This document shows positions 52,315 to 61,555 of a stretch of DNA of 64,000 nt, piece by piece. How positions within the stretch are numbered: position 1 is the first letter of the stretch; each line of letters begins with the position of its first letter. The position numbers and the translations under genes are program-made. The notes below the pieces were generated by a model that did not search any database, had not been told where the DNA came from, and worked only from the letters and a program-made list of their open reading frames with translations. This DNA is from Pseudomonas sp. TH43 (GTDB lineage: Bacteria; Pseudomonadota; Gammaproteobacteria; Pseudomonadales; Pseudomonadaceae): NCBI RefSeq assembly GCF_016650635.1, contig NZ_JAEKFI010000001.1, positions 806,001 to 870,000 on the forward strand. The letters are read 5' to 3'.

Positions 52315-53325
52315 ATGGACCGATCTGCAGTTGGCCGCCCAAGAAGAGAGCCTGCCGTGTCTAACGCCGTCCCCAACTGCGATGCACAACTGATTCGCAC
52401 GCTATACACCTTGCTGACTGAATGCAGCGTTTCGCGTACGGCAGAGTTGCTCGGCCAATCGCAACCGGCGATCAGCGTCGCCCTGCGCCGGCTGCGAGAG
52501 CTGACCGGTGATCAACTGTTGGTGCGCAGTGGCAGCCGCATGGTGCTGACCACCCACGGGCTGACCCTGATCGATCCCGTTGCACAGGCGCTGAATGGCA
52601 TCGAACAGATTCTGCACCCGGTCGACCGGTTCGACCCTGCCACTACCCGGCAAACTTTTCGCATCAGCACGCCGGATTATCTGAGTGTGTTTTTTGTTCC
52701 GGCGATCATCGAACGTTTCAACGCGCAGGCGCCGCTGGCCACGTTGGAGCTCAAGCACTTACAAGCCGAGGGCGGCTATTCGCGCGGACTTGAGGATGGA
52801 TTTCTCGATCTGGTGATCGGCAATTGGCGAGCACCGGCAGAGCATCTGCACCTGCAAATGCTCTGCGACGATGATCTGGTGTGTCTGTTGCGCGAGGAAC
52901 ACCCGATCCCGCCCGGTGGCCTGACGCGCGAGGCTTACATGGACGCCGACCACTTGGCCGTCATGACCCACAACTCATCCGGCCAAGGCACCATCGGCGC
53001 CGAACTGGCCAGGAACGGCCTGGCCCGGCGAGTGACCACCACGCTGCCGTACTTCTGCATCGCGCCGTATGTGCTGGTGAAATCGAATCTGCTCTTCACC
53101 ACCACACGTTCTTTTGCCAAGCACTACAGCGATTTGTTGCCGCTGCGCATCGAGCCCTTCCCCGTGCCTGCGCAACCGCTGCGCTATTACCAGTTGTGGC
53201 ATGCGCGCAAACATCGCTCGCAGGCCTCGAAGTGGTTACGCAGCGTGGTGCTCTCTGCGGCCAGGGCGATTGCACCTGAGCCAACGGCAGTGAATCAGCG
53301 CGAAGCATCCGGGCAATCTGCTTAA
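52315..53325 (+). CDS. LysR-family regulator (NodD/LinR-like), next to oxygenase operon
   Basis: The product has 336 residues. The helix-turn-helix is around residues 25-65 (LIRTLYTLLTECSVSRTAELLGQSQPAISVALRRLRELTGDQLLVRSG), and the effector domain includes FRISTPDYLSVFFVPAIIERF. The LRELTGDQLLVRSG form is typical of the NodD/NahR branch that responds to aromatic compounds. Its position after the Rieske/rubredoxin operon makes it the natural regulator of that operon, though it is on the same strand. A GTG/ATG farther on (about 52360) could also be the start. Confidence 0.9.
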   Translation: MDRSAVGRPRREPAVSNAVPNCDAQLIRTLYTLLTECSVSRTAELLGQSQPAISVALRRLRELTGDQLLVRSGSRMVLTTHGLTLIDPVAQALNGIEQILHPVDRFDPATTRQTFRISTPDYLSVFFVPAIIERFNAQAPLATLELKHLQAEGGYSRGLEDGFLDLVIGNWRAPAEHLHLQMLCDDDLVCLLREEHPIPPGGLTREAYMDADHLAVMTHNSSGQGTIGAELARNGLARRVTTTLPYFCIAPYVLVKSNLLFTTTRSFAKHYSDLLPLRIEPFPVPAQPLRYYQLWHARKHRSQASKWLRSVVLSAARAIAPEPTAVNQREASGQSA

Positions 53326-53361
53326 CTGACTCATTGCTGTTCTTCAACCCGGAGGCCTGCA

Positions 53362-53811
53362 ATGAAATCCAGATATCCACTCACGGCGTTATTGATCGCA
53401 GCAGGCCTGTTCGGCTGCGCCACATCGTCCAACCCTGGCGTGAACGTCACGCTCACCGCCACCCGGCAGAATGTCGGACAGATTGGCAACGTCAGCCTCG
53501 CTGACTGGGGCAAGGACACCGGCTTCAGCTTCTTCATCAGCGGTGCGCCCAGTGGCGCCTCCCTGCCCTTGCGCCTGTATGCCTTCGTCAATCAAGGGAG
53601 TTGCGCGCAACCCGGGCCGGTGGCTTATGCGATGAACGATAAAGTCACCACCGAACGTCAGCCTGTACGCGGCTGGGCATTTTCACGAAGTGCGCCGGTG
53701 GCCTTGTCGACATTGCTCGCCGCCGAGCATTCCGTGGTCGTGCGGACGGCCGCGACCGATGGCAGCGTAGACATTTTCTGTGGGGACATTCGCCAGGCCA
53801 ACGTGAAATAA
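53362..53811 (+). CDS. Putative lipoprotein
   Basis: The product has 149 residues with a lipoprotein signal: MKSRYPLTALLIAAGLFGC, lipobox LFGC with Cys19. The mature part is beta-rich (VNVTLTATRQNVGQIGNVSLADWG...GFSFFISGAPSGASLPLRLYAFV) with two further Cys (GSCAQ, IFCGD) that may pair. No family recognised. A GGAGG site precedes the ATG. It is probably outer-membrane or periplasm-facing. Confidence 0.82.
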   Translation: MKSRYPLTALLIAAGLFGCATSSNPGVNVTLTATRQNVGQIGNVSLADWGKDTGFSFFISGAPSGASLPLRLYAFVNQGSCAQPGPVAYAMNDKVTTERQPVRGWAFSRSAPVALSTLLAAEHSVVVRTAATDGSVDIFCGDIRQANVK

Positions 53812-53892
53812 CGTCGATCGCGCTGGCACGCGAGGAGAATTTTTCATACGGTGTCGGTCTCTTATCCGTCAGCATTCGACGAGGCCCACTAC

Positions 53893-54732
53893 ATGAGCAA
53901 AGCGCCCTACGTACCGCCCAAGGTCTGGAAAAACGATGCGCCGTCCGGCGGCCAGTTCGCCAGCATCAATCGCCCGATTGCCGGGCCGACGCATGAGAAA
54001 ACGCTGCCAGTGGGCAAACACCCGCTACAGCTGTATTCACTGGCCACGCCCAACGGCGTGAAAGTGACGATTCTGCTCGAAGAACTGCTGGCGCTGGGAC
54101 ACACCGGCGCCGAGTACGACGCGTGGCTGATCCGCATTGGTGAAGGCGATCAGTTCTCCAGCGGGTTTGTCGAAATCAATCCGAATTCGAAGATTCCGGC
54201 GCTGCTGGATCGCAGTGTCGAGCCGCCTGTTCGGGTATTCGAGTCGGGTTCGATTCTGCTGTATCTGGCAGAGAAATTCGGCGCCTTGCTGCCCAAGGAC
54301 CTGGCGGGACGCACCGAAACGCTGAACTGGCTGTTCTGGCAAATGGGCGCGGCGCCGTATCTGGGTGGGGGCTTCGGGCATTTCTATGCTTATGCGCCGG
54401 AGAAACTCGAGTACCCGATCAACCGCTTCACCATGGAAACCAAGCGTCAGCTCGATGTGCTCGATCGCCGTTTGGCTGAAAGCCCTTACCTGGCAGGCGA
54501 CAGCTACACCATCGCCGACATCGCCGTGTGGTCGTGGTACGGGCAACTGGTGCGCAACACCGTGTACTCGGCCGCCGAGTTTTTATCGGCGCAGGAATAC
54601 ACGCATGTGCAACGCTGGGCGGAAGACATCGCCAATCGGCCCGCAGTGATACGCGGAATGCGCGTCAACCGCACCTGGGGCGACGAAGCAACGCAAGTGC
54701 CTGAAAGGCACCAGGCGCAAGATCTGGCCTGA
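53893..54732 (+). CDS. yghU: Glutathione S-transferase-like disulfide-bond reductase YghU
   Basis: The product has 279 residues and matches the E. coli YghU pattern from its start: KAPYVPPKVWKNDAPSGGQFASINRPIAGPTHEKTLPVGKHPLQLYSL, then FSSGFVEINPNSKIPAL, RVFESGSILLYLAEKFG and the alpha-helical domain with APYLGGGFGHFYAYAPEKLEYPINRFTMETKRQLDVLD. YghU binds two glutathiones and reduces disulfides. I chose the ATG at 53893 by comparison with YghU; an in-frame GTG at 53851 would add 14 residues. The start SKAPYVPPKVW fits the family N-terminus. Confidence 0.95.
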   Translation: MSKAPYVPPKVWKNDAPSGGQFASINRPIAGPTHEKTLPVGKHPLQLYSLATPNGVKVTILLEELLALGHTGAEYDAWLIRIGEGDQFSSGFVEINPNSKIPALLDRSVEPPVRVFESGSILLYLAEKFGALLPKDLAGRTETLNWLFWQMGAAPYLGGGFGHFYAYAPEKLEYPINRFTMETKRQLDVLDRRLAESPYLAGDSYTIADIAVWSWYGQLVRNTVYSAAEFLSAQEYTHVQRWAEDIANRPAVIRGMRVNRTWGDEATQVPERHQAQDLA

Positions 54733-54754
54733 CCTCCTCCCCTGCGGTAAATCA

Positions 54755-54848
54755 CTGTAGGAGCTGCCGAAGGCTGCGATCTTTTGATCCTGCTCTCTGC
54801 GAACGGGCCAAAAGATCAAAAGATCGCAGCCTTCGGCAGCTCCTACAG
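54755..54848. repeat. REPIN with perfect 35-bp arms
   Basis: Arms at 54755-54789 and 54814-54848 (starting CTGTAGGAGCTGCCGAAGGC) are exact reverse complements over 35 bases around a 24-base centre. This is the common P. fluorescens REP theme. It follows yghU and likely ends its transcript. It accounts for most of the gene-free stretch 54733-55040 together with a candidate Fur box. Confidence 0.9.
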
Positions 54849-54971
54849 ATGACTTGGGGGCTGGGAAGCTATTTTCTGTTTGCAGGCTGAGCGTGCTGTC
54901 ATTTTACAGATGTGAAAATTTCGTTAACTAACTGACTCGTGAAGCTTTCTTCAGGCAATTCAATCTGACAT

Positions 54972-54990
54972 GCTAATGCGAATACTTCTT
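54972..54990. promoter_or_regulatory. Candidate Fur box of the siderophore receptor gene
   Basis: GCTAATGCGAATACTTCTT agrees with the 19-bp Fur consensus at 12 positions and lies 51 bp upstream of the receptor ATG. TonB-siderophore receptors are normally Fur-repressed by iron. Confidence 0.45.
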
Positions 54991-55040
54991 GTATGCGCTT
55001 GCATCAGATTCGTTTTGGTATTACCTGGGGAAGCAGATTG

Positions 55041-57218
55041 ATGTCGTTTCACACCATTCACCGCCGTTCGAACCTTTCACCCAACCTGTTGGCACTGGCG
55101 ATCTGCATCGCCGCTGTCGCACCGGTTGCGGCAGACGAATCTACGCAAGACCAGCCTGACAACGTCGCTCCGCCGACCACGCTGGAGTTGGGCGCTACCG
55201 AAATCGGCGCCACGCAGATGGGCAGTACCACCGAAGGTACGGACTCCTACACCACCGGTCCCATGCAGACCGCGACCAAACTGTCGCTGACCATGCGCGA
55301 AACACCGCAAGCGGTGACCGTTGTCACCCGCCAGCGCATGGACGATCAGGCCATGACCAGCATCAACGACGTGGTGAAGGCCACGCCGGGCTTGTTTCTC
55401 AACCAGTCAGGCGGCCCGGGGCGGCAGACTTACAGTTCGCGCGGTTTCGACATCGACACCATCATGTACGACGGCCTGCCCAGCTCGTATCAGGCCTACT
55501 CGATGGCGGTGCAGCCGAACCTGGCCATGTTCGACCGAGTCGAAATCGTCCGCGGTGCAACCGGCCTCGTCACCGGTGCCGGCAACCCTTCAGCGGCGAT
55601 CAACATGGTGCGCAAGCGCCCGACGGCAGACCAGCAAGTGACCCTCACTGGCGCGGCCGGCAGTTGGGACGATTACCGTGGCGAGATCGACGCCTCCAGC
55701 CCGCTCAATGAAAGCGGCACGTTGCGTGGCCGGGTGGTCAGTTCCTATCAAGGCGCCGACAGTTTTCGCGACAAAGAACAAAACGACCACGGCCTGTTCT
55801 ACGCCATCGGTGAAGCCGACCTCAGCGACAGCACCACGGCCACGCTTGGCTTCTCTCGCCAAAATGAACAGACCAACTATTTCTGGGGCGGTTTGCCACT
55901 CGGCACCGATGGCCACCACCTCGATCTGCCGCGCTCCACCTACCCCGGCACCGACTGGGAAAACAAGAAGCTGCAGATCGACACCGTGTTCGGTGAAGTG
56001 GAGCATCGCTTCGACAACGACTGGAAACTGCACGTTGCCGGGACTTCCTCGACGCTGAATGGCGAGTTTTCCGGCACTTACCTGTCGCGCTACAACGGCC
56101 CGCTGGAAACCACCGCCTATCAATCGCATAACACCGACAAGCAGACCGCACTGGACGCCTTTGCCAGCGGCCCGTTCGAAGCCTTCGGCCGCACTCATGA
56201 ACTGGTCGTCGGTGCGAGCAACCGCGTCTACGATGCGACCTCCAAGGAATACGACCCGTACACCACCGCGTGGCCGATCGGTGCGCCAAAACCTGACTTT
56301 GTCCGTGACAGCAAAACCCGCACGGTGACTACGCAGGATGCCGTCTACCTGACCTCCCGCCTGAGCCTCGCCGACCCACTGACCCTGATCCTCGGCGGCC
56401 GCCTCGACTGGTACGACTACGACGACCGCACCGGCGACGGTGATTACAAAGTCACCCGCAACCTGACGCGCTACTCGGGTCTGATCTACAAGCTCGACGA
56501 TCACCATTCGCTGTACGCCAGTTACACGGACATCTTCACCCCACAGACCTCCAAAGACCTTTCGGGCAAGGTGCTGGACCCGATCGTCGGCGAAAACTAC
56601 GAAGTCGGGATCAAAGGCGAATACTTCAACGGCGCTCTCAATGCCAGTCTGGCCGTGTTCCAGATGGATCAGACCAATCGCGCGGCCCTTGCCGCAACGC
56701 AATTGGGTTGCCCGGTCATGACCTGCTATCAGGCTTCCGGCAAGGTTCGCAGCCAGGGCGTCGACATGGAGCTGCAAGGTGCGCTGACCGAAAACTGGCA
56801 GGTCGGCGGCGGTTACACCTACACCCGCGCCCATTACATCAAGGATGAGAACCCGGACAACGATAATCAGCGCTTCAAAACCGACATCCCCGAGCACCTG
56901 TTCAAACTCTCGACGATGTATCGCCTGCAAGGTCCGCTGGAGAAGTTTCGCATCGGTGGCAACGTCTACTGGCAGAGCCGCTTGTACAACGATGTTCCGG
57001 TTGCCAACAGCACCTATCGCGTCGAACAGGGCAGTTACGCCGTCACTGACCTGATGGCCGGTTACGAGGTGAACAAACACCTGGACCTGCAAGTCAACGC
57101 GAACAACATCTTTGACCGCGTCTACTACTCCTCCATCGGCTACAACACCACCTGGGGTGCTACCGACAACTACGGCAATCCGCGCAGCTACATGCTGACG
57201 GCCAAATACAGGTTCTGA
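55041..57218 (+). CDS. TonB-dependent siderophore receptor (FhuE/FpvA-like)
   Basis: The product has 725 residues from the ATG at 55041. A signal peptide ends near ADES (residue about 32). The plug domain has SLTMRETPQAVTVVTRQRMDDQAMTSINDVVKATPGLFLNQSGGPGRQTYSSRGFDIDTIMYDGLP and VEIVRGATGLVTGAGNPSAAINMVRKRP, then a 22-strand barrel ending in Phe (LTAKYRF). It lacks the N-terminal signalling (STN) extension, so it is not linked to a cell-surface sigma/anti-sigma pair. Sequence flavour fits hydroxamate siderophore receptors such as FhuE. It is probably iron-regulated through the upstream Fur-like site. A GAF kinase follows. Confidence 0.94.
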   Translation: MSFHTIHRRSNLSPNLLALAICIAAVAPVAADESTQDQPDNVAPPTTLELGATEIGATQMGSTTEGTDSYTTGPMQTATKLSLTMRETPQAVTVVTRQRMDDQAMTSINDVVKATPGLFLNQSGGPGRQTYSSRGFDIDTIMYDGLPSSYQAYSMAVQPNLAMFDRVEIVRGATGLVTGAGNPSAAINMVRKRPTADQQVTLTGAAGSWDDYRGEIDASSPLNESGTLRGRVVSSYQGADSFRDKEQNDHGLFYAIGEADLSDSTTATLGFSRQNEQTNYFWGGLPLGTDGHHLDLPRSTYPGTDWENKKLQIDTVFGEVEHRFDNDWKLHVAGTSSTLNGEFSGTYLSRYNGPLETTAYQSHNTDKQTALDAFASGPFEAFGRTHELVVGASNRVYDATSKEYDPYTTAWPIGAPKPDFVRDSKTRTVTTQDAVYLTSRLSLADPLTLILGGRLDWYDYDDRTGDGDYKVTRNLTRYSGLIYKLDDHHSLYASYTDIFTPQTSKDLSGKVLDPIVGENYEVGIKGEYFNGALNASLAVFQMDQTNRAALAATQLGCPVMTCYQASGKVRSQGVDMELQGALTENWQVGGGYTYTRAHYIKDENPDNDNQRFKTDIPEHLFKLSTMYRLQGPLEKFRIGGNVYWQSRLYNDVPVANSTYRVEQGSYAVTDLMAGYEVNKHLDLQVNANNIFDRVYYSSIGYNTTWGATDNYGNPRSYMLTAKYRF

Positions 57219-57289
57219 GTCCGACGCATTAGTCATGGCTGGCAATAAGGGATAGTCTTTGCCTCGATACCCTCTCGAAGCGCCAGCCC

Positions 57290-58483
57290 ATGACCAACCC
57301 AGCATTCTTATCCGACATTGAAGCCATCCGCAGCATCGACGCGGTGCCGGTCATCCTGAGCATGGTCAAACACCTTACCGGCATGCGCTTCGCGGCGGTC
57401 GCGCGGGTCACGGACAGCAACTGGGTGGCGTGCGCCGTCGACGACTCGATCGAATTCGGGCTCAAGCCCGGCGGCGAGCTTGTACTCGAATCGACCATCT
57501 GCCACGAGATCCGCCAACACAAACAGCCGGTCATCTTCGGTCATGCCAGCACGCACGCGATCTTTTCTGCGCATCACACGCCGAAAACCTATGGGCTGGA
57601 AAGCTACATCTCCATTCCGATCGTCAAAGCCAACGGCGATTTTTTCGGCACGCTGTGCGCCATTGATTCGGTCCCGGCGAATCTCGACGAGCCGGCCATC
57701 GCGAAAACGCTGACCCTCTTCGCCCAACTGATAGCCATGAGCCTCGACACGCAAAGTCGTCTGCAGGCAACGGAAGTCGAACTGAGCAACGCCAATGAGC
57801 TAGGCCGCCTGCGCGAACAGTTCATTGCTGTACTCGGCCATGACCTGCGCACGCCATTAAGTGCCGTGCGCATGAGCACCGACCTGCTGGAAAGTAAAAC
57901 CGAGGACAAACGCTCGCTCTCACTGATTTCGGCGATCCGCAACAGCTCGGTGCGCATGGGCGTGCTGATCGAAAACATCCTCGACTTTGCTCGCGGCCGT
58001 TTGGGGGGCGGGATTCCGCTTCAGCGAAAACTCGTGGATGACCTGCAACAAACCCTGCAACTGACCCTTGACGAGGTCAAGGCGTCCCACCCGAATGTAA
58101 CGTTCGTGCACGCGCTGGACGTTCCGGGCGGCGTCTATTGCGACGCGTTGCGCATCAGCCAGTTGCTGTCGAACCTGTTGGGCAACGCAGCCACTCATGG
58201 CTCGACCAGTGCGCCGATCACCCTCAAAGCCTATTCGGAGAATGATGAGATTGTCATCTCGCTGACTAATCAGGGCACACCTATTTCAGCGCAGTTGCTG
58301 CCGCTGTTGTTCGAGCCTTTTACCCGATCCGAAGCCGGTCAGCGTTGCGAAGGACTGGGTCTGGGTCTTTACATCGCGTCGCAGATCGCGACTGCGCACA
58401 ATGGCACCTTGAGCGTCACGTCGAACATCGAGTCGGGAACCTGCTTTGTGGCGCGCTTCCCGGCTCAGTTCAAATGGCTTTAA
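57290..58483 (+). CDS. GAF-domain sensor histidine kinase (soluble)
   Basis: The product has 397 residues with no membrane segment. An N-terminal GAF domain (about 20-165, with VARVTDSNWVACAVDDSIEFGLKPGGELVLESTICHEIR and FFGTLCAIDSVPANL) is followed by a HisKA domain with the phosphoacceptor His in AVLGHDLRTPLSAVRM and a HATPase domain (LLSNLLGNAATHG, GLGLGLYIASQIATAHNG). The GAF half resembles those of bacteriophytochrome or cyanobacterial-type redox sensors, but no chromophore Cys motif is obvious. No response regulator is nearby. Confidence 0.92.
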   Translation: MTNPAFLSDIEAIRSIDAVPVILSMVKHLTGMRFAAVARVTDSNWVACAVDDSIEFGLKPGGELVLESTICHEIRQHKQPVIFGHASTHAIFSAHHTPKTYGLESYISIPIVKANGDFFGTLCAIDSVPANLDEPAIAKTLTLFAQLIAMSLDTQSRLQATEVELSNANELGRLREQFIAVLGHDLRTPLSAVRMSTDLLESKTEDKRSLSLISAIRNSSVRMGVLIENILDFARGRLGGGIPLQRKLVDDLQQTLQLTLDEVKASHPNVTFVHALDVPGGVYCDALRISQLLSNLLGNAATHGSTSAPITLKAYSENDEIVISLTNQGTPISAQLLPLLFEPFTRSEAGQRCEGLGLGLYIASQIATAHNGTLSVTSNIESGTCFVARFPAQFKWL

Positions 58484-58498
58484 GCAGACGCTCCGCGC

Positions 58499-59140
58499 TT
58501 ACACAGTCTGCCGGCGCATCGTCAGAATCGCTGCGCCAAAACCGATGAATGTCGACCCGACGATCCGGCTTACCCAACGCGATAGCGCCGGACGGGTCAG
58601 CACGCCCTTGGCGCGAGACGCCAATGCGGCATAGATAGTCAGCGAAGACACCGACAACGCCATGAAGATCGAGGTCAGAATCAGGAATTGCGGCAGCAGC
58701 GCTGCGCCCTGATCGATGAACTGTGGAAACAATGCAGTGAAGAACATCGTTGCCTTGGGGTTGGTCACCGCCGTCAGGAAGGCCGACTTGTACAGTTTGC
58801 CGCGCGTTGGGCGGACCTTGCTCGCCTCACCTTCAAGCCCCTCTGGCAGCATCGGGCCCTTTTTGAACAGCTGTTTCACGCCCAGGTAAAACAGATAACC
58901 GGCACCGAGAATCTTCACGGCGTTGAAGAGGATTTCCGAGCTGGCCAACAACGCTCCCAACCCAAGCATCGCCGCCGCCGACAGACAGAACAAACCACTG
59001 GCATTGCCAAGCGACGACCATACAGTGCTGCGTTGCCCGTACGTCAGGCTGTTGTTGATCGCCATCAACGTCGCCGGTCCCGGGCTGGCAATGGCAATCG
59101 CGCCAACCAGGGTGAACGTCAGTATCGAGTGAGAATCCAT
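58499..59140 (-). CDS. LysE/RhtB-family amino-acid exporter
   Basis: The product has 213 residues with about six membrane segments. Family motifs: VGAIAIASPGPATLMAINNSLTYGQRS near the N-terminus, KILGAGYLFYLGVKQL and FLTAVTNPKATMFFTALFPQF. The family exports amino acids such as threonine or homoserine lactone-like molecules. It is divergent from the PhyH gene 106 bp away; no operator seen. Confidence 0.93.
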   Translation of the reverse strand: MDSHSILTFTLVGAIAIASPGPATLMAINNSLTYGQRSTVWSSLGNASGLFCLSAAAMLGLGALLASSEILFNAVKILGAGYLFYLGVKQLFKKGPMLPEGLEGEASKVRPTRGKLYKSAFLTAVTNPKATMFFTALFPQFIDQGAALLPQFLILTSIFMALSVSSLTIYAALASRAKGVLTRPALSRWVSRIVGSTFIGFGAAILTMRRQTV

Positions 59141-59246
59141 TTTCGCTGCTCGTGGTCAATGTGGTGCTGCATGTTACCGCAGCCAGGCGATCTGTCGCCT
59201 GCTCAGCTATACCTTCTTCGCTGGCACTGAAACCGGGAAGGACGCC

Positions 59247-60002
59247 ATGACAGATTGCCAACGCCTGCACCGCCAAGGCTACGCCCTGCTCCGTGGGGCC
59301 ATTCCCGCGCAATGGCTGGGCGAGCTCCGCGCCGCGTTCGATGCGGGTGTGAAGCCTTCGTCGCAATGGCCAACACCGCGCGGGATGGACTGGCGTCATG
59401 CTCAATTGGATCTGGATCCGCAGATTCAGGCGACCTGTCGTCTACCGCAAGTGTTGGCGGTCGTGGGCGAACTGATTGGCGAGCGTTTCTTTCTTGCGCA
59501 GGTAGAAGGCCGCGAACCCCTTGGCGGCGGTGGTCATCAACCCTTGCATCGCGACATGTCGGCGCAACGGCCAGGAGACATGGTCAATGCTCTGGTCTTT
59601 CTCGACGACTATGGCCCCGACAATGGCGCAACGCGCATCGTCCCCGGCAGCCATCGGCCTGAGCCGGGAGCGCCACCCCTCGATATCAATGAGCCGCCCG
59701 GCTGTGTGCAGCTAGCAGGCCGCGCGGGCGACGTACTGCTATTCGATGTCGATCTGGTGCACGCGGGCAGTTTGAATCACACCGGTGCACGCCGCCGCAC
59801 CCTGCTGATCAGCTATTGCGCTGTGGCGCTGTACGACTCACAGCTGCAAACGGCGCATCTGCGAGGCGTGCGAATGGACATCGGCGACCGCTTCGAACCA
59901 TCGGACTTTGCCTACAACCTGTGTCCCGTTTCGGGGGTCGACAAACCTGCCTTGCGCTCCCAACATAGCGCTTTCTCTGAACATGACAGCGAGGCGTTGT
60001 AA
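59247..60002 (+). CDS. Phytanoyl-CoA dioxygenase (PhyH)-family oxygenase
   Basis: The product has 251 residues with the Fe(II)/2-oxoglutarate site: His101-x-Asp103 (HRDMS) and distal His172 (DLVHAGSLNHTGARRR, with Arg about 182-184 for 2-oxoglutarate). It should hydroxylate a small metabolite using O2 and 2-oxoglutarate. Its stop codon (TAA) shares a base with the ATG of the quinone oxidoreductase, so the two are co-translated and may act in one pathway. Substrate unknown. Confidence 0.9.
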   Translation: MTDCQRLHRQGYALLRGAIPAQWLGELRAAFDAGVKPSSQWPTPRGMDWRHAQLDLDPQIQATCRLPQVLAVVGELIGERFFLAQVEGREPLGGGGHQPLHRDMSAQRPGDMVNALVFLDDYGPDNGATRIVPGSHRPEPGAPPLDINEPPGCVQLAGRAGDVLLFDVDLVHAGSLNHTGARRRTLLISYCAVALYDSQLQTAHLRGVRMDIGDRFEPSDFAYNLCPVSGVDKPALRSQHSAFSEHDSEAL

Positions 60003-61000
60003 TGAGCCAACCGACTATCCGTGCGTTGATCCTGGATGACTACGCCCACAACGCCTTCCGTGAAGCGCACATCGAGCGCCCCCAGCCTCAAGCTCACGAA
60101 GTGCTGGTGCGGGTGGTGGCCAGCGGCGTCAACCCGATCGACTACAAGATCCGCTCCGGCAACGCGCCCTACGCGATGCCGGAGCTGCCAGCGATTCTCG
60201 GCACCGACATGGCCGGGGTGATCGAAGCTGTCGGTGCCGACATCAAGCACTTGGCTGTCGGCGATGAAGTGTACGGAATGGTCGGCGGCGTCCGTGGTTT
60301 GCCGGGATCGCTGGCGGAATACCTCGCGGTGGATGCCGATCTGGTAGCGCGTAAACCGAAAAATCTCGGGTTTCGCGAGGCGGCGGCAATTCCGCTGGTG
60401 TTCCTCACCGCTTGGGAAGGTCTGGTCGATCGTGCTCACGTCCAGGCCGGGCAAAAAGTCCTCGTGCATGGCGGCGCCGGCGGCGTGGGCCACATGGCAG
60501 TGCAAATTGCCAGGGCGCTGGGCGCCGAAGTGTTCGCCACGGTTTCGCCGGGCAAACGCTCGATTGTCGAAGGCTACGGCGCCACGGCGATCGACTACCG
60601 CGACGAGCCGGTTGCGCAATACGTGAACCAGCATACCGGCGGCAAAGGTTTCGACGTGATTTACGACACCGTCGGCGGCCAGAGCCTCGACGATTCGTTC
60701 GCCGCCATTCGTCTCTATGGCCACGTCGCCAGTTGCGCGGCGTTCGGCACCCACAACCTTGCCACCGGCTCGCTGCGCAGTGCAACGCTGTCGGGGATTT
60801 TCGTGTTATTGCCAATGCTCACTGGCGTTGGTCGCAAGCACCATGCCGAGATCCTCGGTTACGCAACGCGACTGATCGAAGAAGGCAAGGTCAAGCCGCT
60901 GATGCATCCGCAGCGCTTCAGCCTCGGCGAAGCACGCCAGGCCCATGATGCAGTTGAACAAGGCACTGGCATCGGCAAAGTGGTAATCGACATCGCTTGA
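60002..61000 (+). CDS. Zinc-independent NADPH:quinone oxidoreductase (MDR family)
   Basis: The product has 332 residues. A medium-chain dehydrogenase/reductase fold: ILGTDMAGVIEAVGADIKHLAVGDEVYGMVGG, then the NADP-binding KVLVHGGAGGVGHMAVQIARALG and GKGFDVIYDTVGGQSLD. The Cys/His zinc ligands of alcohol dehydrogenases are lacking, as in quinone oxidoreductases and zeta-crystallin. It is coupled to the PhyH gene upstream. An intrinsic terminator of the convergent gene lies just after it. Confidence 0.93.
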   Translation: MSQPTIRALILDDYAHNAFREAHIERPQPQAHEVLVRVVASGVNPIDYKIRSGNAPYAMPELPAILGTDMAGVIEAVGADIKHLAVGDEVYGMVGGVRGLPGSLAEYLAVDADLVARKPKNLGFREAAAIPLVFLTAWEGLVDRAHVQAGQKVLVHGGAGGVGHMAVQIARALGAEVFATVSPGKRSIVEGYGATAIDYRDEPVAQYVNQHTGGKGFDVIYDTVGGQSLDDSFAAIRLYGHVASCAAFGTHNLATGSLRSATLSGIFVLLPMLTGVGRKHHAEILGYATRLIEEGKVKPLMHPQRFSLGEARQAHDAVEQGTGIGKVVIDIA

Positions 61001-61031
61001 TCCCACAGCAGATTGAGCCCTTTCTGGAAGC

Positions 61032-61065
61032 AAAAAAAACCCCGCGACCGAATGAAGGCGCGGGG
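61032..61065 (-). terminator. Intrinsic terminator of the small lipoprotein gene
   Basis: On the minus strand CCCCGCGCC...GGTCGCGGGG forms a GC-rich stem followed by eight T. It lies between the convergent quinone oxidoreductase and lipoprotein genes and may serve both. Confidence 0.85.
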
Positions 61066-61127
61066 CAAAGAATTGGTTGGTTGCGGCCAACCAAAGGAGC
61101 TCTGTTACATACGTGTACCGGGCAGAA

Positions 61128-61469
61128 TCAGATGCAGTCTTGCGCAGCTCGTTCAAAACTCGATGGCAGGTAGTTCGAGGCCAGCAGGTGGCGCTCGTAG
61201 AGGAACACCTTGCCGCCGGTACCCGCCTTGTAGGCTTCGAGTATGTTGTCCGCGGAAATCTTGCTCGGTACCACGATCCGGTAACTGCGTTGGGTCTGCG
61301 AGACCGTTGGGGTCAGCGCGCTGCCCTGCAGCTTCGGCACCACACAATCGGCGTACTGCGCAGGGGTTTTGCTGGTCTGCAAAACCAGGGTCGGATTGTT
61401 CGGTGTCGAGGCACAACCGGCGAGCAGCAAGGCAGCGACAGCCATGGCAGGCACAAATAAAGGACGCAT
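61128..61469 (-). CDS. Small lipoprotein
   Basis: The product has 113 residues with a lipoprotein signal (MRPLFVPAMAVAALLLAGC, lipobox LAGC, Cys19). The mature part SKTPAQYADCVVPKLQGSALTPTVSQTQRSYRIVVPSKISADNILEAYKAGTGGKVFLYERHLLASNYLP ends with a Cys pair candidate. No family recognised. The ATG at 61469 is preferred because longer in-frame readings add a leader before the signal. It is followed by a strong terminator and preceded by a second exported gene. Confidence 0.87.
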   Translation of the reverse strand: MRPLFVPAMAVAALLLAGCASTPNNPTLVLQTSKTPAQYADCVVPKLQGSALTPTVSQTQRSYRIVVPSKISADNILEAYKAGTGGKVFLYERHLLASNYLPSSFERAAQDCI

Positions 61470-61555
61470 AGGGGTAATCCTGAAAATAAAGGTTCTGTTC
61501 AACCGGCAACGGTTCAGCCTCACGGAGCTGCCGTCGCCATTTATGTTTTAAGTGT

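Noticed and set aside
55590..57305. A 571-codon minus-strand open frame opposite the TonB receptor
   Set aside because: Shadow frame rich in Val, Gly and Ala without family motifs; the receptor frame has plug and barrel signatures and a signal peptide.
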